DNA of 64,000 nt from Panopea generosa (Eukaryota; Mollusca; Bivalvia; Adapedonta; Hiatellidae). The notes beneath the pieces were generated by a model. The model saw only the letters and a list, made by a program, of their open reading frames with translations. It did not search any database and was not told the origin of the DNA. The stretch spans positions 14,498,787-14,562,786 of the forward strand of contig CM055895.1 in assembly GCA_029582155.1 (NCBI GenBank). The letters run 5' to 3'. Position numbers and translations under genes: made by a program. Positions 21,620-32,984 of the stretch are shown here, in pieces. The stretch's first letter is position 1, and each line of letters begins with the position of its first letter.

Positions 21620-21930
21620 TTTGTTTATTTTTGTAGTTGTTGTTGTTGTTGTTCCAGTTTATTTGACGGGATCTGAAAACTGTTCGTAAAATAATATTAC
21701 GGAACACAATACGTGATACCCAATCAATCAATTTGTGACATCATGTGACTTATTCTAGTAGGTTATATCGCTTGTTTTGAGAATTAAAACCATACCAAAA
21801 CGAACATGCAGGCGTTGTTATTGGACTTTCATATATTAGTATTTAATCTGTAAATAAATCTGTTATTCCAAAACTAACGACGTGTATGTAAACCGAGCAA
21901 GTATACATGGATTTTGTCTGTTAACAATGA

Positions 21931-22110
21931 TTGAATATTGATTGATTGAATATTTAGCGTCAATGTTATGCCACCGAGGGCTTACAAACGATCAGTTAAT
22001 CTAACCACTGTTTCCTGGGATCATGAAAGGTTAACCAGTACTCGAGCACACCCCATCTCCGCAAGCAGATGATAACTTCCCCACTTGGGCCTGGCGTCTG
22101 TATACAAATT
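21931..22110 (-). mobile_element. SINE family A, partial inverted copy
   Basis: It runs from 'gattgattgaatatttagcg' to 'ccccacttgggcc' and keeps the body block 'gaaaggttaaccagtactcg'. The tRNA-like head is missing. It lies just 5' of NFU1. Confidence 0.75.
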
Positions 22111-22129
22111 ATTATGTTTTAGCTCGAAC

Positions 22130-22280
22130 TTGAAGTAAGCTCACAGCTTACCGTTCTCGAGTCCTTTTCCTGTGTACTTCCTGTATGCTGAGCGGTGTGT
22201 TTGAAATACCACCAGGTCGAGCTGGTGATCGAACCCGCAACTTCTGGTGTTAGCGGCCATTCCTCTATCCATCCGGATCG
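22130..22280 (-). mobile_element. SINE family G, inverted copy
   Basis: 'ggtgatcgaacccgcaac' is the complement of a B box. It is followed by 'gttagcggcc' and 'tctatccatcc', the complement of the A-box region. The order matches 29005-29190. Confidence 0.65.
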
Positions 22281-22284
22281 TCGA

Positions 22285-23043
22285 GGATATACGCTTGTAT
22301 GGTCTTACCAGTCGTGAGCGAATTGAGCGTTTTAGTTACAATTAATTACGTTGCATGCCAAACGTTGTAATATTCAATATTTTTCATTAATTGATAGTAT
22401 ACTTTTATTCAATATTCAAACATTTCTATTTTATATTGTTACACTTTTATTCTATAGCTCCTGTATTTGTATTTATTTTTCTTTTATTTATATTGCGTAT
22501 TGTGTCATTTGTATTCATATTTCTCATTTGTATTTAATATTTTTTTTATTTATATTGCATATTGTTTCATTTTTATTTTATAACTGTTGATTTGTATTGT
22601 ATAATTATATTCTATATTTATATTGCATCTCTTACACAAGTATTGTAAATTCACTTCATGTAGGTCATTACAAACGTTGCAATATTCGATATGTTCCGTA
22701 CTATTTTGATGATTTAGTCGTAACAGTCTTGCACAACTATCAGCCAATACATTAACCATTTTACTGCTACATTTCGTGCTTGCCAAATGTTCTGGGTAAC
22801 TGTTAATATCAGTATTTTTAGTGGGTGTTATTGCGCAGTATAGGCGTTCCCACATCCGTATAACTGAAGACGCACGAATCCGGGACCAGATGTGTACTAC
22901 TGGGTAATATTACTGGGTAATATACACTTTCAAGTAAATGTTTTCCGAGATTTTTTTCTAAGATTAACCACGAATGGCCGAATATATAGATTGGTATACT
23001 GAACGTGATTATATCATATAACTTTTTAAAAAACATTTACAGG
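22285..23043. other. AT-rich spacer, nothing recognised
   Basis: 22380-22620 has degenerate TTTATTTATATTG-type words. The open frames on both strands (for example 22550-22855, minus) show no recognisable domain or splice logic. Confidence 0.4.
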
Positions 23044-23045
23044 TA

Positions 23046-23222
23046 CAGTCAAACCTGTCTTAAGCAGCCAGTCAAGTGAAGGGACCAAAGTGACTTTTAA
23101 AACAGATTGTTACTTAGTATATGTTAATTCGCTCTAAAATCATAAAAAGGGGAAATAGCAAATGTGACTGCTTAGCGCAAGTGGCTGCCTAATAGAGATG
23201 ACCGCTTAAACAGGTTTGACTG
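23046..23222. mobile_element. pogo/Tc1-like MITE with TA target-site duplication
   Basis: The left end is CAGTCAAACCTGTCTTAAGC. The right end read inverted is CAGTCAAACCTGTTTAAGCG, giving an imperfect inverted repeat of about 25 bp. TA flanks both ends (23044-23045 and 23223-23224). CAGTCAAACC termini with a TA duplication are typical of pogo/Tigger-type mariner elements (family knowledge). The element is 177 bp and non-coding. Confidence 0.85.
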
Positions 23223-23224
23223 TA

Positions 23225-23944
23225 TATGTAAAAATGTATATAATTAGCAAAGCGGTAAATGTAGTTCATGTTGCCGATACTGGTGTATCAAAGTTGAACA
23301 TAATAGTCTGATATTAAAGGTTCTGCTCAGAGGATATTTTTCAATTAAGGGAAGTGTAGTTATTTCCCTTAAGGTAGCACTTAGCGAACACTGTTGTATG
23401 ATTTCTGACTTGTCGGCTTACGAAAATCTGAGTATTCGCCGCAAAATGCATAAAATTATTTAGTTTTTTTAGCAGTTTTCTCCCATTACTACGACTCTTG
23501 TCTCAATTTACCATTTATTTTTCAGTTGTCCCGCACAGTGCCCACTATTAAAGCATCGTCAAAGCTGTCTCAATATGGAATCGATTTCTCCCTTGGAACT
23601 ACTTATTAATCACAGGGTTAGATAAAATAAAACGAAATATGACCTTTCAGATTTTTCATCAAACTGACTGAAATGTCAATTAACTCTATTATAGGAAAGA
23701 AAATTAAAAAAAAGCGTCAACCTGCCGTGAGTGAATCAATCGACCTGAAAACAGGACAAAATGCTCTGCCTTATTTGTTTGTAAGCAGCAATACAATGTC
23801 GCTGGATGATTATCCGAATTTAGAATCCACTGAAGCTAATGCCTTTTCTGAAACACGGTTTTGTGTCCATTCATAGACAGGGATCCTTATCCAAACCAAG
23901 ACAGCTTAACTATCACCGCTATGTCACGGATTCGAGTCATGTGC
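23225..23944. other. spacer, nothing recognised
   Basis: An open frame on the plus strand (23673-23876, 67 residues, Lys-rich start) has a conventional ATG but no homology that I recognise, and it ends without a donor-like extension. I leave it unannotated as a gene. Confidence 0.35.
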
Positions 23945-24150
23945 CAGTTTAAATTTATTTATTTTACTTCGATTGTGAAACAAATTATTACAACTTATAC
24001 AAATCACGCTCGAAGTCTCCCTGGGTAGGCCAAGTACTAAGCATATGCGGAAAAAGTGTCTTGCTCAAGGACGCCACATATGGCCGTGGCGGAGGATCGA
24101 ACCCAAGATCCTCCGATCCCGGGTTCGATACTCTACCTAAGAACCATGCG
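23945..24150 (-). mobile_element. tRNA-derived SINE, family C, inverted copy
   Basis: The minus strand has a B box in 'gggttcgatcc', the body 'gtccttgagcaagacacttt' (one difference) and a 3' 'gtaaaataaataaattt'. It is collinear with 63288-63490. Confidence 0.8.
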
Positions 24151-24194
24151 CTCAACATATACTCTATCTAAATACTTTATGTGAGAAAGTATGA

Positions 24195-24310
24195 CAATTA
24201 CTTGTGATTGGGGTTTACTCAGATTCAGTGTGTGATCTTTCTCCACCAATAAAATGGCTTCTATGTATATGGAGAGAGCATGGAAGGTGTCAAAAATGGC
24301 GTTAAACCAC
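24195..24310 (+). mobile_element. SINE-like family F fragment
   Basis: 'actcagattcagtgtgtgat', 'ccaataaaatgg' and 'aaaatggcgttaaacc' match the 3' part of the element at 2625-2825. Confidence 0.5.
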
Positions 24311-24504
24311 ACTACCTTTCATCTCTATAGATACGTTTGTTATCTGATATACGTCTGGCTGATCAGTCATTACGCTGTATCGTATTACGGAATTACTATA
24401 GAAATTGGCTTGAAAGTTTATATATGGCCATGTCAAGGCTATTTATTGGTCGGAGATTGCTTTTGATACTGTCGATTTACTTTATTTTATTTTAGATCGA
24501 TTTC

Positions 24505-24598
24505 GAATAAAGTTCAGACCTTATATGAACCGCTCTTGAGTCATCTCCCTTGGCAGAAGCAGAACTTAGTGTTGTTTTATGAGAGACAGCTGGTTGAG

Positions 24599-24650
<52 letters not shown>

Positions 24651-24725
24651 TGGGAGGGGGGGGGGGGCGAACCGAAACATGTGGCATGAGTGGCCAATTA
24701 TACACTACACCACCACCCGCTTAAA
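24505..24725 (-). mobile_element. SINE family G copy interrupted by (GT)n and a G run
   Basis: The family G blocks 'cttatatgaaccgctct' and 'gttttatgagagacagctgg' are followed, where the B box should be, by (GT)25 at 24599-24648 and a G run (about 24654-24667). The element then resumes with 'caccacccgctta'. The microsatellite has replaced or expanded inside the SINE. Confidence 0.7.
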
Positions 24726-24943
24726 TATTGAAAACATTTATAAATCTAAGTGTTTCGTCTGAGCCATTAATAGTCAGGCTGCTGACCCTATATCCAGGTT
24801 AAATTACCTTTCTTTACGTTGACCAAGATGACAAGCATATATGTTAAGAAGACAAGGGTTAGCTGTCCACCACGTCATCGCCATAATTTTACTTGTAATT
24901 TCTGACCAATGCAAAGAAAAGTAATTAGAATAGACTACATATT

Positions 24944-26735
24944 TATTTATGACCAAATTTACATTTACAAGTTGAGTCCAAATACAACACGCTACTTTAT
25001 GACCAAGCTCACATTTGCAAGTTGAGTCCAAATATTACACACTACTTTATGACCAAGCTCACATTTGCAAGTTGAGTCCAAATACTACACACTACTTTAT
25101 GACAGAGCTCACATTTGCAAATTGAGTCCAAATACTGTACACCACTTTATGACCAAGCTCACATTTGCAAGTTGAGTCCAAATACTACACACTACTTTAT
25201 GACAGAGCTCACATTTGCAAATTGAGTCCAAATACTGCACACCACTTTATGACCAAGCTTACATTTGCAAGTTCGAGTCCAAATATTACACACTAATTCA
25301 TGGCCGAGCTCACAGTTGTATACTGAGTTCAAAGACTACACAATAATTTATGACCGGGTCCACAGTTGTATACTGAGTACAAAGACTACACAATAATTTA
25401 TGACCGGGTCCACAGTTGTATACTGAGTACAAAGACTACACAATAATTTATGACAGAGTCAACAGTTGCATACTGTGTCGAAAGACTACACAGTAATTTA
25501 TGACCGGGTCCACAGTTGCATACTGAGTACAAAGACTACATTATAATCTATGACCGAGTCCGATGTTGCATACTGAGTACAAAGACTACATACTAATCTA
25601 TGACCGAGTTCGCAGTTGTATACTGAGTACAAAGACTACATAATAATCTATGACCGAATCCACAGTTGTATACTGAGTACAAAGACTACATACTAATCTA
25701 TGACAGGGTCCGCAGTTACATACTGAGTACAAAGATTACATTCTTATCTATGACAGGGCTCGCAGTTACATACTGAGTACACAGACTACATAATAATCTA
25801 TGACCGAGTCCACAGTTGTATACTGAGTACAAAGACTACACAATAACTTATGACCGGGTCCACAGTTGTATACTGAGTACAAAGACTACATACTAATCTA
25901 TGACAGGGTTCGCAGTTACATACTGAGTTCAAAGACTACTTAATAATCTATGACCGAGTCCACAGTTGTATACTGAGTACAAAGACTACATACTAATCTA
26001 TGACAGGGTTCGCAGTTACATACTGAGTACAAAGACTACATAATAATCTATGACCGAGTCCACAGTTGTATACTGAGTACAAAGACTACATACTAATCTA
26101 TGACAGGGTCCGCAGTTACATACTGAGAACAAAGACTACATAATAATCTATGACCGAGTCCACAGTTGTATACTGAGTACAAAGACTACATACTAATCTA
26201 TGACAGGGTCCGCAGTTACATACTGAGTACAAATACTACACAATAATTTATGACCGAGTCCACAGTTGTATACTGAGTACAAAGACTACATACTAATCTA
26301 TGACAAGGTCCGCAGTTACATACTGAGTACAAAGACTACACAATAATTTATGACCGAGTCCGCAGTTTCATACTGAGTACAAAGACTACACAACAATTCA
26401 CGACTAAGTCCACAATTGCATGGTAAGTGCAAAGACTACATAATAATCTTTGACCGAATCTGCAGTTACATACTAAGTACAAAAACTACATTATAATCTA
26501 TGATTACACAACAATTCATGACCAAGTCCACAATTGCATGGTAAGTGCAAAGACTACACAGTACTTTATGACCGAGTCCACAGTTGCATACCGAGTACAA
26601 ACCCTAAACATAAATATATGATCGAGCCCATTGTTACTGGCTGAGGGCAAAGAATACACATTAATTTATGACCGAGTCCACAGTTGCATACTGAGTACAA
26701 AGATTACACAATAAATTAATGACTGAGTCATTTGA
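24944..26735. repeat. 50-bp tandem satellite (about 35 copies) in two subfamilies
   Basis: Subfamily 1 (24944-25300) has 'ctcacatttgcaagttgagt' and 'ccaaatactacac'. Subfamily 2 (25300-26735) has 'gtccacagttgtatactgag' and 'tacaaagactaca'. Both keep 'tatgacc' at the same place and the same 50-bp period, so they are one diverged satellite. Between about 25700 and 26340 two variants ('ccgagtccacagttgta' and 'cagggtccgcagttaca') alternate strictly, forming a 100-bp dimer. Confidence 0.93.
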
Positions 26736-26739
26736 AAAT

Positions 26740-27400
26740 ATGTTTAAAATTGGCGGTGTATTTCATATGTATTCGAATGAGCTATGCATATACACATAAA
26801 ATAACTCGCCAATGTTAACATATTTACAAATGAAGCAATTTGATAAAGACGAGCAAACGAATAGCGAGAGAATCAGTATTTGGCTAAAACAGGAGCATAT
26901 GACAGTGGAGTAGAAGACGGTTAGAGTATATCCTACATATATGCTGAAGTCTGATCAGTGATTGATTTATACACAAGCACCGCTTTTAGAATTTAACTCT
27001 TTCAGGAAAAAATGTTTTATCTATTTAAAAATTCAAACTCGAATAAAACCTGTGGTATAAATCATTTTATTTATTTCCTATTTTTTCTTATCTTTACCGT
27101 ACACGTGTTTAAATAGATAAACTATCCGAGAGGTTATACAACTTATAACATGCTCAATTAAAATTCGTACTCAAAAAACAATTTCCAGGAGTCGTATATA
27201 TATAACTTAAATTAAAGCACAAACGCTTGACTCTGAATCGAAATTGAAATTACTAATCAAGATTTGAGATAGGAAGTTACATTTATTTTGTTTACGCCAT
27301 TGTGTTATAAAGAATCCATCTTTAGTTGAGCATGCACTCTTTGAGTTGAGCACGAAGCAAACTTGTTTATTGTATAACCTCGGACTCGGATAATAAGTGA
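26740..27400. other. AT-rich spacer, nothing recognised
   Basis: No exon, repeat family or structured element was identified on either strand. Confidence 0.35.
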
Positions 27401-27404
27401 AATA

Positions 27405-27647
27405 GGGGTCGATTTCACTAAACGTCACAGGTTGAGATTTTCCTCAACTCAAAATCCTCAATTTCTCAATATCATTACTCAAACGCATAACACATTAAAT
27501 GACAACACATAATTAAAGTCGGGGCACATCTTCACTCATTGATAAAGAATAAGATGCAAATTGATAAATATTATAAATGAAGTTATATTACTTTAAAGTT
27601 TTGAGTTGGGGAAAATCTCATGTTAAGATGTTTAGTGAAACTGTGGC
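27405..27647. mobile_element. MITE with about 42-bp imperfect terminal inverted repeats
   Basis: The left arm, 'tttcactaaacgtcacaggt' then 'tgagattttcctcaactcaa', is matched by the inverted right arm, 'tttcactaaacatcttaaca' then 'tgagattttccccaactcaa'. The interior is about 150 bp, AT-rich and non-coding. Superfamily not assigned. Confidence 0.8.
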
Positions 27648-27751
27648 ATACTAATATTCTATCTGAAAATGTCAAGATTATTTTTAGTTGTTGATTGACC
27701 GTGAATTAATTACACAGACGTGTAGGTAATTGTCGGCAGCACAACACGGAT

Positions 27752-28060
27752 TATCACTAATCATTCGAGGGTAGATCAATAAATCCATTAAATTTATATT
27801 ATCACTAAATATTCGAGGGTAGATCAATAAATTCATTAACGTTATATCACCACTAAATACTCGAGGGTAGATCAATAAATTCATTATTTTTATATCATCA
27901 CTAGATATTCGAAGGTAGGTCAATAGATCAATTGACTTTATATCATCACTAAATATTTGAGGGTAGATCATAAATTTATTAACTTTATATTATCACTAAA
28001 TATTCGAGGATAGATCAATTAATGCATAAACTTTGTATCATCACTAAATATTCGAGGGTA
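27752..28060. repeat. 48-bp tandem repeat (6-7 copies)
   Basis: Units contain 'atcactaaatattcgagggt' and 'agatcaataaattcatta'. The 48-bp length is a multiple of three, so the minus strand stays open with a 16-residue periodic peptide (IYPR-FSDDI). I treat this as a consequence of the period and not as a gene. Confidence 0.9.
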
Positions 28061-28083
28061 GATTGTGAGACATAGTTTTAATT

Positions 28084-28252
28084 GGGCCCGACTAGCGGGT
28101 CTCGCTATCAATCTAGGAGTCGTGAGTTAAAATCTTTGCCCGGCTGCAATCTCAGTCACAACTGATATATGACGTCATTCAATCGTCTCTTACAGCTGAT
28201 TCAAGTGGGAATTTTAGCCCTCGATGACATTAAATGACGTCAATATTTAAAC
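28084..28252 (+). mobile_element. SINE family A, internally deleted copy
   Basis: It begins 'gggcccgactagcgggtctc', keeps 'acagctgattcaagtggga', then jumps to 'agccctcgatgacatt'. It lacks about 120 bp of the body compared with 59723-60017. Confidence 0.75.
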
Positions 28253-28621
28253 TAACTGCTTTTTAAGGAAACTTCGTTAAAAATTCTTATTCCCCTTTAT
28301 CTGTCACATCGAATGACAACAGAAAAACGCTTTTTATAGCATTCAATTTTCTAATAAAACGTATTTTATTACCAATATACAAGTATTCAAATATACATAT
28401 AATCACACATATATGAAGTACAATCAGACAATCGTTTATGTGTTATAATAGTATTGTATGGTCTGGAGTATCAGCTAGTTTGCACACTAGTAAATGCATT
28501 CAGCTAATAGTCTATCATATCGCGTGAATGTAGTTTTTGGAACGTTACATCATACTTCTAGTCCTATTCACGAGACAATACAACAGTTTGCTACCCTATA
28601 CAATAAAGTACACAAATGCCC

Positions 28622-28622
<1 letters not shown>

Positions 28623-28690
<68 letters not shown>
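28623..28690. repeat. (TA)n(GA)n compound microsatellite
   Basis: About eight TA units run directly into about 27 AG units. Confidence 0.97.
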
Positions 28691-28691
<1 letters not shown>

Positions 28692-29004
28692 CCACAGTTT
28701 TTAATAAATGACGTTCCATTCCATAACTGTTTTATTTCTTATTTGGTTTCATCCATTCATCCACGTATATAAGCTCCCAGTTACTATATAATGGTATATA
28801 TCCGTGCAGTGGATCGTCCAACCCGCCGCGACAATATTCCTTCCGAAGCCAACTATGGGCGATGTTTTCTAAGAGATAAAACATGCTGCAGTAAAAACAA
28901 AGTTTGTATTTAATGAAAAATAACGTTATTCGGTAGTAGCTCACTTTTGAATTGTTTGACTTTTCGATATGGTGTTCTTTTATTTTTAATTTTATACTAA
29001 TTTA

Positions 29005-29190
29005 TTTAAGCTCGATTGCGATGAAAGCTCAGAGCTTATATGAACCACTCTCCAGTCCACTTCCTAGATAGAACCAGTACTGAGTATTGTTTTATGAGAG
29101 GAATCGTGTCGAGTGGGGGATCGAATCCGCAACCTCTCGCGTGAGCAGTCAACACTCTATCCATAACACTACCCCCCGCTTTCAATACAT
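29005..29190 (-). mobile_element. SINE family G, inverted copy
   Basis: This is the best-preserved copy. The minus strand has the A-box region 'ggatagagtgttgactgctc', B box 'ggattcgatcccccac', then 'cataaaacaatactcagtac' and 'tggttctatctaggaagtgg'. Confidence 0.75.
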
Positions 29191-30009
29191 TTCGATTAGG
29201 ATTTTATCAATTATATCTGATACAAGAACGCAACAAAATATGAAAATATCAGACTCGGTTTAACCGGGGCTGTTCATGAGGGTTAAGAAACACAAAACAC
29301 CCCCAACGCCTCTCGTACCGGCTTAGGTGGTATACTATAATATATCCCCGGACACCGCGATTCCATGGAAACAGAAATAACAACATCGAGTCAAATTAAA
29401 GTGCAGTTTACGGCTGCCACACAGGATATAAGATTGTCAATATCACAGGGGTTAGTGACAGCATATATTTTATAATTATATATTGTATAGTCTTTATTAT
29501 ACTATATGTAGGGATATACATGTATAATAGCCCCTGTGGTCAACACTATCTGATAAAAGGATCCATTGACGGCACAGAATGCAACCAAAAGAATAAAAAG
29601 GTAAAATTGTAGAACTACATAAAACTGAAATTTATTATAATGAAATGCATTGAAAATTGTTGATAAAATAATGACTGTTAATCGCTCATGTTATAAAACA
29701 TTCAATTATTTCTTATATCAATTTCCTTTAATTTTCTACACTTAAAAAAGTTAATATATTGATGCATATTTTTAATTCCGTGATGCTAGTATACACGGCA
29801 ATATTGAAAATTACAATTCACTAGACATGTGTGGGATATATATTGCAATTCATCTCAAGATAGAACATATGAAATAGCCAATCTGCGAGGATAACGTGCA
29901 GACTCTTCACGTACTTTTTAATTTCTCAAACAAATAGTAAACGTCCATACAAATGTTGTTTCCACCAGGCCAATATAGACGTATTTTATGACATTGATAT
30001 GACTGAATA
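29191..30009. other. spacer with a small inverted repeat
   Basis: 29250-29420 is less AT-rich than its surroundings and non-repetitive. No coding frame is convincing. CACAGGGG at about 29449 and its inverse CCCCTGTG at about 29532 flank an AT-rich core, possibly a very short MITE. Confidence 0.35.
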
Positions 30010-30023
30010 AAGTTACGGCTTTT

Positions 30024-31510
30024 GAAAGTGTGTAAAAATCAGCTGATATAAAGCCACGCCTTTTGATAGGGTGTAAGAATCGGTTGATATAAAGTCACGC
30101 CTTGTGGCAGGGTGTAAGAGCCTGTTGATATAAAATCACGCCTTGTGATAGGGCGTAAGAATCGGTTGATATAAAGTCTTGCCTTTTGATAAGGCGTAAG
30201 AATCGTTTGATGTAAAGTCACACCTTGTGATAGGGCGTAAGAGTCGGTTGATATAAAGTCACGCCTTGTGATAGGGCATAAGAATCGGCTGATATAAAAT
30301 CACGCCTTTTGATAGGTCGTAAGAGTCTGTTGATATAAAGTCACGCCTTTTGATTGGGCGTAAGAATCGGTTGATATAAAGTCACGCCATGTGATAGGGC
30401 GTAAGAATCGGTTGATATAAAGTCACGCCTTTTGATAGGGCATAAGAGTCTGTTGATATAAAGTCACGCCTTTTGATAGGGCGTAAGCGTCTGTTGATAT
30501 AAAGTCACTCCTTTTGATAGGGCGAAAGAATCGGCTGATATAAAGTCACGCCTTTTGATAGGGCGTAAGAGTCTGTTGATATAAAGTCACGCCTTGTGAT
30601 AGGGCGTAAGAGTCGGTTGATATAAAATCACGCCTTGTGATAAGGCGTATGAGTCTGTTGATATAAAGTCACGCCTTTTGATAAGGTGTAAGAATCGGTT
30701 TATATAAAGTCACGCTTTTTGATACGGCGTAAGAGTCTGTTGATATAAAGTCACGCCTTTTGATAGGGCGTAAGAGTCTGTTGATATAAAGTCACGTCTT
30801 TTGATAAGGCGTAAGAATCGGTTGATATAATGTTACACATTTTGATAGGGTGTAAGAATCGGTTAATATAAAGTCATGCTTTTTGATAGGGTGTAAGAAT
30901 CGATTACTATAAAGCCCGTGACGCCTTTTGATAGAGTGTAAGAATCGGTTAATATAAAGTCCGTGACGCCTCTTAATAGGGTGTATGAATCGCTTGGTAT
31001 AAAGCCACGGCGTTTGATAGGGTGTAAGAATCGGTATATTAAAAGTCCTTTTGATAGGACGTAAGAGTCTGTTGATGTAAAGTCCGTGTCGTCTTTGAAT
31101 AGGGTGTTCGAATCGGTTGGTATAAAGTCCTTTGATAGGGTGTAAGAATCGGTTGATATAAAGTCACGCGTATGAATTGGCTGATATAAAGTCACGCCTT
31201 TTGATAGGGTGTATGAATCGGTTTATTTTAAGTCCTTTTGATAGAGCATAAGAATCGGTTGATGTAAAGTCCGTGTCGTCTTTGGATAGGGTGTACGAAT
31301 CGGTTGATATAAAGTCCTTTGATAGGGTGTAAGAATCGGTTGATATAAAATCCGTGACGCCTCTGAATATGGTGTAAGAATCGGTTGATATAAAATCCGT
31401 GACGCCTCTGAATAGGGTGTAAGTATCGGTTGATATAAAGTCCGTGACGCCTCTGGATAGGCAGTAAGAATTGGTTGATATAAAGTCACGCCTTTTGATA
31501 GGGGTTAAGA
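30024..31510. repeat. 41-bp tandem satellite (about 36 copies)
   Basis: The unit contains 'ttgatataaagtcacgcctt' and 'ttgatagggcgtaagaatc'. The first two thirds are homogeneous. After about 30890 the units diverge and lengthen ('gtccgtgacgcctctgaata'). Minus-strand frames with repeated YQPILTPY peptides are products of the repeat. Confidence 0.93.
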
Positions 31511-31612
31511 TATTTTAAAATCAAGTTCTATTAATAACCCGTTCCACGCAGCGCATAACGCCTTACATCCTCCGTCTGGATGGGTGATTATGTAGTTTCA
31601 TTTTAATCATAT

Positions 31613-31618
31613 TTTATT
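31613..31618 (-). terminator. candidate polyadenylation signal AATAAA for the noggin-like gene
   Basis: AATAAA on the minus strand lies 234 nt after the stop codon at 31852. It is the first such hexamer I found downstream. The actual cleavage site was not determined. Confidence 0.45.
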
Positions 31619-31851
31619 GCATTTATAATGCAGCAATGGGGTTTGGCCACAAGTTTTCACAACATTATTGTGATTATGTAGTACTTTACCTTGATGAACT
31701 TTTGATTAACAATAGTTATTAACGCCAATACACTTTTCTATTCCGATGCTATAAACTTTCCGTTTTTTTATGCTAAATTAATAACAACTTTAATGATATT
31801 GCTTTCTGATGATTTTCTCAATTATTCAAAAAGGTCATTCTGATGCAATCC

Positions 31852-32577
31852 TTAACACGTGCATATGCACTTTTCTGTCACCTGGTATTTGATTTTCTTC
31901 CATCTACAATCTATTTTTCTTTTGTTATTTTTTCCTCGTTCTTTACCACAATTCCCCTTTTTCTTGCTACTTTTATACCGTTTGCATTGCCATCTAAGCA
32001 CAAGTATTGTTTTAGAGTCGTCTGGAACGCAGGCCATCCCTGGCGGCCACGAACACGACCCTCCAGATACGCAAACTCCACTTCTAATGTACCGTGGCCA
32101 AAACAAAACTCCTTGGTCGTCCCACACGTACTCGGTCTGACATGACGACAACTGTAGCATGAACGACCTTACAGACGACAGTGTGCGGTTATCAAACGAG
32201 GCTGCGGCAGTGCTAGTTCTGAGGAGTTCGTTTAGCCTGTTTATGTCGCTTGCAGTATTTGAACTGTGCGTGATTGGCGGGAGACTAACCACGTGATCTG
32301 TGACGTCATTGGAAGGTTCGGGTTCTTCAATTGACATCCATTCTGGGTCGAACGCGTTGCCAAGAATACGAAACAATTTCTTAGTTTTGAGGTTATTGTC
32401 TTTAGGTAGATAATGATCCATTGCATGTATCCGAGAAATGGAAAACGAACTGTCCCGAAGAATTGTCGTTTTATTGGTGACTCCGATTGTTCCGCTGAGA
32501 CCGGCGGACGAGATTGCGCGACAACCAAAAACATAAATCAGGAACAAGAACCGCACCACAGATCCGGTATGGTAGGC
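31852..32577 (-). CDS. nog: Noggin-like secreted BMP antagonist, 3' exon (start codon in an upstream exon)
   Basis: Noggin binds BMP ligands outside the cell as a cystine-knot dimer and blocks receptor binding (family knowledge). The exon gives 241 residues. Residues 10-19 (FLFLIYVFGC) look like a signal-peptide core. Residues 68-83 (LFRILGNAFDPEWMSI) match the family LLxxxLGxxFDPxFM region. Residues 146-241 are the cysteine-rich domain, with WDDQGVLFWPRY, GVCVSGGSCSWPPGM, VLRWQC and a C-terminal KCICTC. There are N-glycosylation sequons at NKT (35) and NRT (130). The domain has 10 cysteines against 9 in vertebrate noggin, and a Lys/Arg-rich insertion at 199-224. An in-frame TAG directly precedes GCC at 32577 within a TTTATTTTAG acceptor, so the ATG must come from an upstream exon, which I did not find. 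Vertebrate noggin is intronless. A divergent noggin paralogue is also possible. Confidence 0.88.
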   Translation of the reverse strand, partial: AYHTGSVVRFLFLIYVFGCRAISSAGLSGTIGVTNKTTILRDSSFSISRIHAMDHYLPKDNNLKTKKLFRILGNAFDPEWMSIEEPEPSNDVTDHVVSLPPITHSSNTASDINRLNELLRTSTAAASFDNRTLSSVRSFMLQLSSCQTEYVWDDQGVLFWPRYIRSGVCVSGGSCSWPPGMACVPDDSKTILVLRWQCKRYKSSKKKGNCGKERGKNNKRKIDCRWKKIKYQVTEKCICTC

Positions 32578-32984
32578 CTAAAATAAAGAATAAACAACAT
32601 TCATATAGAATGCTACACAATCAAATACAAATTTAGAGGGAAGCATCAATTTGAATAGAGATAAGGTCTACTTTTTTATTTAGATATATACAAACAAGAC
32701 ATTCGTTCATTGATAATAAAGTTGCGCACGATCCAGCAGATTGTGACAATTTCCAGTTGTAAAATAACAATGTTTTAAATGCTCGATGAAGTATAAGTGT
32801 TCCTGTTGTTTGTTTTTTTTATTAAATATGACCAATTTTTAACCCGCTAAAAGATTGACAAAGCATCTGTTTAACACTTCGTGCCGATAATCGTAGTTTG
32901 TGGACAGCTATTAACACGGCTAACCTAGCCATGAAATTTGCCTTACGTCAATAAATTACTTCCGAAGCCGGTTTTATCAAATGG

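Noticed and set aside
22550-23036. Minus-strand frames 22550-22855 and 22818-23036 as exons of one gene
   Set aside because: No recognisable motif and no consistent splice sites in an AT-rich region.
30863-31489. Minus-strand frames with a repeated YQPILTPY peptide
   Set aside because: They come from the 41-bp satellite. Unit length changes shift the frame repeatedly.
32400-32559. Non-ATG start (GTG) for the noggin-like protein within this exon
   Set aside because: An in-frame TAG precedes the exon inside a strong acceptor sequence, so splicing from an upstream exon explains the frame better. The first internal ATG would remove the signal peptide.
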